Positions 30,401 through 40,187 of a stretch of 64,000 bases of DNA are shown one piece after another. The stretch is from positions 87,365 to 151,364 of the forward strand of contig VXCM01003255.1 in NCBI GenBank assembly GCA_014773175.1, read 5' to 3'. The number at the start of each line of letters is the position of its first letter. Within the stretch, counting starts at the first letter, position 1. The notes below the pieces were generated by a model, which made no database searches, was not told where the DNA came from, and worked only from the letters and a program-made list of their open reading frames with translations. This DNA is from Lucifuga dentata (lineage: Eukaryota > Chordata > Actinopteri > Ophidiiformes > Bythitidae). Position numbers and translations under genes: made by a program.

Positions 30401-33400
30401 AACCTCAAATAAATAGCCCACCTTTGTCAATTCATGTCTCAACAGCTACTATCTTAGTGGAGCAGCCTACAAACAGTGCTTTGCTGGAGGCTGGAGTGGG
30501 AGATCCAAATGTGAAGGTATATTTCTATCATTTTGTATGACTTGATGTCATAAGATATTGGATGAATGCTATTAAATGTGAGGACACATGTTAGGCAAAG
30601 TCTTTCTTTCTTTTTCATTACTGCTTTTCCACTGATCCCAGAAAATTTTGGTGGGCTGATTGCTTGAAATTGTAGTTTTTCTTTTCTGGTAGTTTGGTGT
30701 TTTGGTTTTTTTTTTAAACGATAATGGTTCCCTTTATTGTTTAGTCACGGCATAAGCTAAGTCCATGCTAGCTACCTCTCTATGTGGTGCAAATAGTTTA
30801 TTGTGTTTGATCAATGGATAAGCAGCACTTGATTGTCTGTCACTCTGTGTATATTCAACCAGATGTTGATTAAAATGTCATGGATCACTGTTTTTGAGCC
30901 TTTTTTTAATCTCATTCCTCAGTTATCACTTGTGATAAACCCATTGAAGTGACCAATGGCAGAAGCTCTTGGGAATCAAAGAATGACCCGGCATATGGAG
31001 AAGTCATACAGTACTTCTGCAATGAAGGATACATCCTCACTGGGAATGATACTGTTGTGTGCAATGAACATGGTGTATACAATTCTCAGCCTCCTGAATG
31101 TAAAGGTAAGACTGGTTCCACTCACAACAGGCAGGTCAGGTTGATAAATTATGCTTTAATTTGTAATTTAAGAACTATGTTACTAGTTTTTGCATCTTTT
31201 AGCTCATTAATTACAAATCATTCTTTTTATTATATTTTCTTAAAACATACATTAAGTTTACAGATTGATTTCCATTTAGGCATCCAATGGTCTTCATTTA
31301 TTTCACTATGAAAATCAGCTTGCAGAGTCGTAAAATTTATTTGACATATGCAATCCACCATGCTGCCACTCATCAGGTTTGGATGTTGGAGCATTTTTAA
31401 AACGGACATATCATACAGGTTTTCATTATCTTATTTTCATTTTGGGATCCATTTTGAAACCTTTGCAATGCTTTAATGTGCAAAAAACACATTGATCCAC
31501 TTCTGATCTCTCTTGCTGCAGCACCGCTGTCCACACTGAGTAAAAACAGGCCTTTTAAATTCAAGGTCTAATCAAAATTAAAGCTTTCAGGTCAGTTCAG
31601 ACTCTTGTCTTTTACTGGATGTATTGTATTTCTGTAGGTCTGAACTGAACCTCAGACCTACAGAAACTTTGACAACTTTGACATGTACTATATTACACAC
31701 CGAAGGAAAATACAGTATCGCTCCTTAAAATGCCCCAACAGGAAAGCCTACGAGTTAGTTTCAGTATTACAATACTATGATGAAATGTTCACTGTGATGG
31801 ACTACTTATATCAAGCAAGTTTTTTAAGGCTCTGTAAGCTAATTTTCATTCAGTAGTGAAATTAACTGAAAACCAGTGATTGTCTGGAAGGTAATAAATC
31901 AATCTGAGAAGTCAGTTTACTCTTTGAAAAATGGTCACCAGTAAAGTACATTATTTTTTTGTTCATATAGGTTAAAACCCCTGTGGTACAATCCTCAGTG
32001 GACAGAGACAGGCAGGCAGGCTCGGCAGTGTAGCAGTCGACTTTCAAACACACACTCAAAATTTTTATCTGTAATACACTGTTTCCAAAATAATACATCA
32101 CATACAGGTATTGTCATGCTGTCACTGAATACTGAACACATTGCTTGATCATCATTGTTTCCCTCTTTCTTCTTCTAACATTCAAGCATCTTTTTACACA
32201 GTCTTTCTTCACTGACAATCACTTCAGTTTACTAACCGTCTGCAACAGTTTAACATTAGATTAACTAAAGAAGAAGCATGAAGAAGATGCTATGTTTTCA
32301 TCATTCATCATGTTTTATCAGTATTCGGTTCAGTTTATTTACCAGTATATTTTCCTATAAATATGAGGATGGTTACACATTGCAATGCACAACTGAGCTG
32401 GTTTGTGGACTGTTCTTCCAATTTCTATCATGCATCAGATCTTACTGTACATCATTATTTTCTCTGTTGTCAGGAGACAATACAATGAATGCATTTCATT
32501 CACATGGGCATATTTTTGCTACACATTCTGCATGAATGGAGAAATGTACTGCACATGCATTTTCTTCAAGTCTCAGAAATGGCTGATGAACCTGATAATT
32601 TATCTTCTCATAAGCCTCAGAAAAATTAAATAGCACAACCACAAAAATGGCAACACCAACTCCATCACCATAAAGCACGAGCTATAGAAAGATTTCACAG
32701 AAACTGGTACATATCAAACGTGTTTTAAACTGAAGATTAAAAGAGATAATAAGATGATCTACTTTTAATAACTGACATTTTTTTCCCATTATTTATTTAC
32801 CATACCTCCCTCATAACAAGGAATCCAGTATATTAAGAGCACTTCTCTTTATAGGTGGCAAAATAATGTCGACAACAGTGAAAAATTCAATTTCGACAGA
32901 GCCTTCAACTCCCACACCCATAACTCACAGAGGTAAAATTATCACAACCAATGCAACATCAGCTGTCTCACCTTCAGCACGAGGTACAGAAAAAAATCTC
33001 TCAATGATCAGCATGTACTTCAGTTGGAATTTCTGTTTTGGGCACCTGCTGCATGAATGAGTTATGTGCATGCTGCATGCATCTCAGAAATGGCAACTTG
33101 ATTTGGTCACATTTATTCCTTCCAAACTCGACGAATGAATCATTCTGTTCATAGGTGGCAGAGACATTTTGACAACTGAGGATAAAATTACAACCACCAA
33201 TGTTACAGGAGTTGCTCCCCCTCCTGTTCGAGGTATAGAAAGATTTCATGAAATTTTATTTGAATGTCGAAAGATTTCAGTGGAAGGGAAGTATAAGAAC
33301 TTGTAATCATGGAAAGAAATTAGATATAATAATAACAACACAAGATCTGGTCCAGTATATTTTGTTTAAATAGAAGGCATTCAGAGAGTTCATCACTCTA

Positions 33401-34902
33401 CCAAAGTCATGTGACTTTGCTTTTTCTCAAACAAAATCCAGACTTTTACTATCAAAAAAAAAAAAAAAAAAAAAAAAAAGATTTATTAATATAATTCAGT
33501 GTACAGCAGTGTTATGGACATCATCTTGTTCTGGATACATTTCTATAAATGTTGAAAATATGTCAGTGCCATTTTATACTGTGGAGTCAGCGTCACAGTA
33601 GCTAGTTGCATTTGTTACTGTACAGCGATGCTGTAAAAACGTGACCCCTGTTGGAGCAATGTATTGATAGTCCATCATAGGATTTATATGCCTTTTTTTT
33701 TCTTTTTTCTTTTCTTTTGTTTTTTTCTTTAAGTAATACTGGTGTCTTTGTTTTCAAGAAACTCCAAAATCCTGTTTCTGGAACCTGATCCAGATCCAGA
33801 TCAACTCTTCTCACAAATCCTACCAATTGAGAAAATGTCATTGAAATCTATCTGTTAAATTTTGAGAGACAAACAGTTGCCAGTTAAAATGTAACCTCCT
33901 CTAGTATGGTAATGAAGACCTCCACTGAAATGGTTTTGTTAGTCAAACATTAAAGTTAACACTGGTCTTTGAATCTGGCCACAGCTGAAAATTAATGCTA
34001 TGAGTAGAAATGTAATGATTCCTGTACAACATTTGAATACACAAAACCACTTAGAAGAATGAATGTTATTGCCAATGTGAAGAACTGTCTCTTAATGGCT
34101 CAGCCAATCCTTAAATGCGCACGTAGCTCAAACAATGAGGCTATTAATCATTTAGTCACATTTTCAAAAAAATGGCCTGAAATATTTAAAGCTTTAACTT
34201 ACCTGTGTACCTGGATTTGCAAAGGTGATTTATGGACATAATAATGGTTGCAATATATTTCAGACTTGTACCTGTCAGGGCTGAGAAAATGAGTTTGTCT
34301 GGTTGTGTCTCAGTGAATGTATTAATATCTTAGATTTTTTTTCATATTTTTAAGTCCTATTAAAGTTTTTCAAACAATATATTCCCTGTTTCATTCAGCA
34401 TAATGAGAAAATGCCCCCTTTTTTTGCCTTACCAATGAGGTTAAGCAAAGGATATGCTTATGCTGCAGCACACATCCTGCTTGCTTTGCACTGATAATGT
34501 TTATGATGCAGCCTGAATCAGTCCATTGGTTTTCACACACTGTATGCATCGCACTAATAAAGCTGTTCAATACTTACAGGGAAGCGGGATGATGTAGATA
34601 CAAAAAAAGATTTTGGTGAGTTGTTAAGCCCAAATCCTAACAAAATTTTTACATTGATGATTATCTGCACCTTATGTTTAACTCTGAATATGCTTTACAG
34701 AGTATTTGCCTGTCATAATCGGTGTGATAAGCACATCAATAGGTAACAGTTCTCCTTTGGAAATCACATTTTAACTTTATATTGTACTTAGTTCACAAAT
34801 AACCTTTTTTGTTATTTTTTTTCCTTCACAGTCATACTTATACTTGTGTTCATTATACACAAGCTTCTTCTGAAAAGGAAAGGGTGCGACTCCTTAATCT
34901 AG
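27365..34902 (+). CDS. Membrane complement regulator, CD46/CD55-like (teleost Tecrem type)
   Basis: Ten exons: 27365-27449, 28487-28672, 28790-28892, 30446-30516, 30923-31105, 32855-32932 (or -32983), 33155-33232, 34580-34615, 34701-34742, 34832-34902. All junctions are AG/GT and phases agree; 310 residues with the shorter STP exon. Order: signal peptide, three CCP (sushi) domains with CCP2 split over two exons, two Thr/Ser/Pro-rich exons, transmembrane helix, short basic tail. Members of this family bind C3b/C4b on host cells and limit complement activation, as CD46 or CD55 do; in fish this role is assigned to Tecrem. The transmembrane end rather than a GPI signal, and the STP region, favour CD46/Tecrem. 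Position next to mir-29 and cd34 agrees with CD46 in mammals. Function is inferred from domains. Confidence 0.82.
27822..27952 (+). repeat. Dispersed repeat, copy 1
   Basis: Shares GGCAATGCACATTAAT, AAATGAGCCAGAATTAGCC and CATCTGTAGTCCCTGG with 42687-42882, same strand. Family not named; such AT-rich units are common in teleost introns. Lies in intron 1 of the CD46-like gene. Confidence 0.75.
28487..28672 (+). CDS. CD46-like gene: CCP1 exon
   Basis: Acceptor ccttcag, donor gtgagt. One complete sushi module: ADCPPPQTKGN, DGTKVTYECTNGYERED, GTITCIDGTWTESDLKCK. Four Cys and the Trp before the last Cys are present, the signature of a CCP. Confidence 0.92.
28790..28892 (+). CDS. CD46-like gene: CCP2 first half
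   Basis: Acceptor actttatag, donor gtaagt. Reads KDCGLPRDQPHMRFEFTEEG and ASVKTICDKG: Cys I and II of a CCP split after the second Cys (GG|C), the phase-2 split typical of one CCP in complement-receptor genes. Confidence 0.9.
30446..30516 (+). CDS. CD46-like gene: CCP2 second half
   Basis: Acceptor ctcaacag, donor gtatat. Reads GYYLSGAAYKQCFAGGWSGR then SKCE: Cys III, the conserved Trp and Cys IV of CCP2. Confidence 0.9.
30923..31105 (+). CDS. CD46-like gene: CCP3 exon
   Basis: Acceptor attcctcag, donor gtaaga. One module: ITCDKPIEVTNGRSSWESK, YGEVIQYFCNEGYILTGND and VVCNEHGVYNSQPPECK. Four Cys are present, but the usual Trp between Cys III and IV is replaced by Tyr (GVY). Confidence 0.9.
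31629..31666. repeat. Perfect 15-bp inverted repeat, 8-base loop
   Basis: TTTCTGTAGGTCTGA, loop ACTGAACC, exact reverse complement. In the intron after CCP3 of the CD46-like gene. Confidence 0.9.
32855..32932 (+). CDS. CD46-like gene: STP exon A (alternative end at 32983)
   Basis: Acceptor ctctttatag. Reads GGKIMSTTVKNSISTEPSTP then TPITHR, rich in Thr/Ser/Pro, expected to be O-glycosylated. Two donors keep the frame: gtaaaa at 32933 (78 bp) or gtacag at 32984 (129 bp, adding KIITTNATSAVSPSAR). Confidence 0.72.
33155..33232 (+). CDS. CD46-like gene: STP exon B
   Basis: Acceptor tgttcatag, donor gtatag, exactly 78 bp like exon A short form. Reads GGRDILTTEDKITTTNVTGV then APPPVR, containing one N-glycosylation sequon (NVT). 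It looks like a tandem duplicate of exon A. Confidence 0.72.
34580..34742 (+). CDS. CD46-like gene: juxtamembrane and transmembrane exons
   Basis: Two small exons, 34580-34615 (GKRDDVDTKKDF) and 34701-34742 (EYLPVIIGVISTSI), joined in phase 1. The second begins the membrane helix continued in the exon at 34832. Confidence 0.75.
34832..34902 (+). CDS. CD46-like gene: end of TM helix and short cytoplasmic tail
   Basis: Acceptor ccttcacag. Reads VILILVFIIHKLLLKRKGCD then SLI and TAG at 34900-34902. Basic HKLLLKRK is a stop-transfer signal. An in-exon GT at 34884 could instead splice to 35600. Confidence 0.75.
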
Positions 34903-35599
34903 CTTGATTATTGCATGGCTTCTGGCTATATTTTGAACCTGTCTGTTGGGTTTTTTGTCTATTCTCAATGCTCTTTTACTTTTTTGAGGATTCATTGGCC
35001 ATTTGTTTTGTTCAGTCTAACTGCTATTAACTCATATTTCTTTGAACAAACACAACTTACAGTGAATTAACAACAGTATCTAACAATTCTTTGAAGTTTT
35101 TGAGCTGTTTAGGGAAATCTAGATGTTTCCGGACTTTTGCTGAGGAATGAGGGAAGTCAGCAGGAAATCCTTCATCACATATCAGCTTCAGGAAAAACAA
35201 AAGTTCCTTTGAGCCAAAAAGAATCAGGATGAAATTCATAATCGAGCACAATAACCATAGAAGAATTTGTCAAAATCATGACAAAGCATTAAAATACAGA
35301 AAGGCACTTACAGCTTTTATGAAATTCATGTGTAACAAGATAAAGCAAATAACCTTAGAGCAAAGAACCTGCACAGAAACTTTTCTCAAACATTTATCTG
35401 TGATCCTCTGTAAACACATGGAAGCTTAATATATTAAATTAAGCCAAACTGAAATGCTTTCTTTGCAAAGTCTCATTACTCTTTCAACATTACAAAATGC
35501 AAACCAAACAGGAAAATGCAGTTTGATCAACTAATAGAATAACACATTAACATAACATAAGAAATTCTGACACCAATTCCTTATTTGATGACACCATAG

Positions 35600-35675
35600 C
35601 TCCTATGACACCGGAGAGGACCTGAAGCCGGAGTTATTACAATTCCAAAATATTTAGATTGGCTGCCTCACCAAG
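35600..35675 (+). CDS. Candidate alternative cytoplasmic-tail exon of the CD46-like gene
   Basis: If 34883 is used as donor (AAAGG|gtgcga, phase 2), this exon continues in frame as GSYDTGEDLKPELLQFQNI and stops at 35655-35657. A Tyr in acidic context (SYDTGED) would be a possible phosphorylation site. Acceptor accatag is only moderately preceded by pyrimidines. CD46 in mammals also has alternative tails. A donor at 35676 could join an untranslated exon from 35904. Confidence 0.4.
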
Positions 35676-35903
35676 GTATCTGTCACTTCCTGCCTACTAT
35701 TATCAAGAACCATTACCATAAAACCAAATTACGTCAAAACAAATTTTACTGAAGCATTGTATAGTTAACCTCTCATGTAGTTATCTATGAACATGAAATA
35801 GAGCAGATAGTAAAAATGAAGCCAAAAGAAAATTTTAAACTGTTCTTTTGAGTGAACAGAACCCTACCTAAACTGTCCTCCCTTCGTTTCTTGCCCACAT
35901 TAG

Positions 35904-36370
35904 CTTTGAAAATGGCACGCCTATCATGTAAAGAGTGCCTGTGACCTGAAGACGACATGCCAACATCTTTAATGTAAGCAGCGCCTCTCTGGGTGGATCG
36001 AGGAAAAAAAAAGACACCTCATCTTCATGTCATTGCACTTCAGATGGCAGATGTACAGATCTGCAGGGAAAATGCATCATAATTTATATGAAAGTATTTA
36101 CGACCAAGCAGTTCAAAGAACTTTTTGTAATGTTTTTTTTTTTTTTTTTTTTTTTTNTTTTTTTTTTTTGCCACATAATTGTAACAAGCAAATGTAAATA
36201 TTTCATGTGACTATATTGTATTTTGTACCTTATTTATGTTGGAAACTGGAATAAACACATTGACATTATCTAGTTTGTAAAATTTGTTTTGAGCTTGAGA
36301 ACACTTAAGATCCTATGTTACTTTTTACTCGTGCTGTTGTAGAACAATAAAGAAAGAGTCAAAAGGCTTA
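35904..36370 (+). other. Probable terminal 3'UTR exon of the CD46-like gene
   Basis: A good acceptor (tttcttgcccacattag) at 35903 and AATAAA at 36250-36255 and 36346-36351. No useful frame. An N interrupts a poly(T) at 36157. Confidence 0.4.
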
Positions 36371-37206
36371 CAATGCGGTTAATTCAGTTTGCAGACAGAA
36401 ATGGCGACTGATAAAGATACAATCTACTACATTCTTTGCCTCCTGACTCTGTTTTTGTCATTGTCTGTTGTTCAGGGCCACAATAAGTAAGCTGAGCAAA
36501 CTGTAAATGAAAAAGGAACCTACAACCATTGCAGGCAGAACTACAGAAATCCACTTAGTGTGAGAGTAAAGGGTTAGCGTTTTGTGGAAAAAAAAAAAAA
36601 AAAANAAAAAAAAAAAAAAAAAACTTTATTCCTCCTATTTTATGTGGTTACACATGGAAGTGCAGCCATGAACAAAACTGCTTCTTACATCTGAAGGAGG
36701 AAAAAAAAAATATGGAATGTTACAAAACATATCGTGTGAAGGCCGGGGAAAACCTATCATTCAGAAAAATGACTTTGAACATACTGAAGCATTGTTCACA
36801 TCTTTCATATGAGTGCCAACTCTTTTAGATTTGTCTTTGAGACATTGGATCCAGTATTTTTGGCCTTCACGCGGCATGTAGAGCAGAAACTCAATGAGTA
36901 CATTCACGGCTAGTAGCAGAGGAAACCAGCTCATTATCTACGCAGGACCAGCAGCAAGAAAACCCCCCAAATAAAAAGAGCTTAAACTGTTCTTTGTGTC
37001 CTGGTCTGCTGCTGCTGCTGCCGCTGCCAGACAGTTGAATTGCACCTTTTGTGGTCACGAGACCTCTGAGCTTTTATTTCTAATTCAGCTGTACTTTTGC
37101 TCTTGGTCAAATTTTACAATGAAATTCACAATTTCTTTCAGGTTCTGTGTATAATTTCAGCAGTTTAAGGAGGGAATCACCAAAGTCCTCGATTGTCTAA
37201 AACACA

Positions 37207-37722
37207 TTAAAGGACTGGAATATTTAAGCCCAATAAATACTACCTGTATAACCCTAACTCTTTCCCAATAAAACCATATTTTAGTTTTTCTGTTACTTAT
37301 TCCCGATATTTCAATATCAAAAGTTCTGTTGATACACTCACCTTAAAATTCATTGTTTTACCTGCTAACGTATGTCTGAAGAAGGCACAGTCATTTTTAA
37401 TTTCTCTGTAAAAGCCAGGTTGTCCTGGGACTATATCACCTGGTGAAGACATTTTCTGCAGCTCCATGTTGGACTGGTTGAATTAAGTAACTGACAAAAA
37501 ATAAGAATGTTTGGTTTGCTGTGATGTATTACGTATCTCAAGCACTTTTCACATCTCTACAAGTTGATTTTTATAGTTCACTGGAATGAACTGAAACCAA
37601 TGGGTGCCTGGAAGGTAGGAAAAACAAATCTAAAATGTACCACTGCAGTAGTATGTTTTAACATGTATGTGGGTTGTAAATATTAGGCTCAAACATGCAA
37701 AATCACTGATATGCTCGTTTAA
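37207..37722. mobile_element. TTAA-flanked MITE (copy 2)
   Basis: TTAA at 37207-37210 and 37719-37722. The left end AGGACTGGAATATTTAAGCC and right end TATTAGGCTCAAACATGCAA are diverged inverted repeats. Internal GAACTGAAACCAATGGGTGC and CTGGAAGGTAGGAAAAAC match copies 1 (inverted) and 3. Confidence 0.7.
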
Positions 37723-38049
37723 GTGTGAGCATAATAACATTTAAAACAATGTTTCACTTAAAACATGTATTTACAGTAACATTTCTGCCCTTTTGACCTT
37801 CTTCAAGCAGCATGAAAAGCAGAGACAAACAATAGGATTATGTATAAAGACACACACATTCACACCAGTTACCCAACCAAGATGTGGTTCTCAATTAGCA
37901 ATCAGCAGTCAGATTTGATACACCTTTCTTCCAAATTAAGTCACCAGAGATCATCTTATACAAATTAATAAAAGCTCCAAAAGTAAAACTTTTGTGTCCT
38001 AAATAAATACAGATAAAAATTATATTTGACTTTTCAGACCTAAACAATA

Positions 38050-38844
38050 AATGACACAATGTTTTTACTTTCATGTTTTAATGGATTCATTGTTTAATCC
38101 TTCATAGTCCAAGTTGGGAAAAAGTATGTGAATATTGCATTTAATAACTGGTAGAACCTCCTTTAACAACAAAAACAACAACAAAAAGTTGTTGCTGCTA
38201 ATCAGACTGACAACAGTGAGCAGTAAGACCATTCTTCCCCAGTTCATCAACATCTCTGGGATTTCCTGCATAGACATCCCTTTTCCTGTCATGCCATAGC
38301 ATTTACTTTGTTTGGGTTCTTGACTCAGACTTGACCATTCCAAAATAATGAATTTTCCACTTTTTTTTTTTTTTTAACAATTCTTTTGTTGATTTACTTG
38401 TTTTGTTTTTTGTTTTAATTGAATTTCATCCACCACAGGCCTTTGCTTGCGTTCTCCTACCTAAACAAGTGTTAAATTCCATTATCTCCAAATAAATTAG
38501 ATTGCCTCCAATGTACCCAGATATACACAAATAATATCCCAATCCACAAACTTAACATTTCACACACATCAACTATTTAGTTGTGTTTAGTGTCATTGTT
38601 TTCCTGCATCATCCAAATTATCTTAATGTGATGGACGGCTACCTTGATATTCTTCTGTAACATTTCTTAAGACAATCCTTGAGTGATTGTATCCTGTCCA
38701 GGCACTGAGGCAGCAAAGCAACTCCAAACCATGATGCCTTTTATTCTGCCAAAAAGTTAAACTTTTGTCTCATCTGTCCACAGAACACTGTCCCAGAATT
38801 TATGTGGAACATCCATGTAGTCTTTTGCAAATGTGAGACGTAGC

Positions 38845-38882
<38 letters not shown>

Positions 38883-39200
38883 GATCATTGGGTTCCCCCA
38901 TGTCCTCCATGTTGTCCATCCGCAAATGGGATCTTTTCAAGACTGCTGCAATTCCTGGGGAGAACTGCAAAAGTACTAGATTTCCTCCATTTGCAACATT
39001 TTAAAAGAGTTTTTTGTTTCTTACTGTGGATTGATGAGGTCTTCAGAGAAGCATTTGTAGCTTTTCTAAGCTTCGTGCAACTCTCTTCTTTCAATGTCCT
39101 CAGAAATTTGTTTTGCAATGGTTCAGATGAACATGAAGATGTGTATCAACAGGTGAAAAATACCTGTTAAGAAAACAAAGTTAAGAGCTGTGTGTAACCA
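38050..39200. mobile_element. Decayed Tc1/mariner-like element
   Basis: Contains the fish Tc1-type stretches AAAAAGTATGTGAATATTG and GAACCTCCTTTA, then ACTCCAAACCATGATGCC, CATCTGTCCACAGAACACTG, GTGGAACATCCATGTAGTCT and CTGTGGATTGATGAGGTCTT, all remembered from antisense transposase of this class. No intact frame. Contains an ATTG microsatellite at about 38845-38880. Borders are approximate. Confidence 0.55.
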
Positions 39201-40150
39201 GTTTTAATCACAGATCCAGAGATTTTCCAAGTGATTAACAACACCAACACTTATTGCCTGAGAATGACAAATTGGGCGAACATGTTTAAAGATGGATTAT
39301 AAAAGGAAAAGCAATCTGGGGCAAATTCTGCCCCCAATCTTAAGTTAAAATGAGAGTCAAATCTACTGGGTTAAATAAAAAGCAGGAGGAAGATGAATTA
39401 ATTAAAACAACACAATTAAAGATTCACTCATACTTATCCAGGAAATGTTTTAAGCACAGTGGCTTTGTTACTTGAAACTCTGGCCATTTTATTTAATCAA
39501 ACATCCCTTCTTGAATTATGTTAAGCTACACTGCCAGTGAAAACAAGAACGTATGAACACAAAAATGTTGAAGGTGAGGAAATATGTGCTCACTTGTAGC
39601 CAAGCACAGTCTAGAAGCAAAGTATATAGTTTCTATCTTGAGATTTATAACTCAGCAGCTTCATACTTCAGAACGGGGAGGTGACTGAATAAACTCTTGC
39701 TTTATGAAATGTTTTGGATCCATAAATTAAATTCACTGAAACCAGATGGAATGAAGATTACAATTTAAGTTGTTCTCTGAAAGGGAGTTGATGTGTTTAT
39801 TCTTAGGCCAAAAAAAAAAAAGGCAATTCTGAATGATTTATATCTACTGAGGATTATGAATGAGTTGAAGGATAATATTGGATAATATATATATTTGTTT
39901 CTTTACTATTTTCTACTGTATCGCCCTTTCAATGATTGTTTTGGATTTGCCATGAAATTGACTGTTTTTAAATAATTTATTAAGATATTGAAAATCAATA
40001 TTTTAAAACTATTTTGTGACCTTATTCAAGTGAAACTGAAATTTTCTACTCAAGAAGCTTTTATTGATTTCTATAGAATTGTAAGATACATGCATATAAA
40101 AAGAGCTTGGGAGACCTAATAAGCAACAGCTGTGCCAGGGGAACCTCCTG

Positions 40151-40187
40151 ATTGCTAATTGAGAACCACAGGTTCTCAATTAGCAAT
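40151..40187. repeat. Perfect 17-bp inverted repeat, 3-base loop
   Basis: ATTGCTAATTGAGAACC, loop ACA, then its exact reverse complement. The same GGTTCTCAATTAGCAAT occurs at 37886-37902. Confidence 0.9.

Noticed and set aside
32278..32535. Frame with KYEDGYTLQC, thought to be a leftover CCP exon
   Set aside because: Only a short CCP-like string; remaining Cys spacing, Gly and Trp are absent and splice sites do not fit.
35057..35251. 64-residue minus-strand frame after the CD46-like stop
   Set aside because: No family recognised, and it overlaps the probable last intron or 3'UTR of the plus-strand gene.
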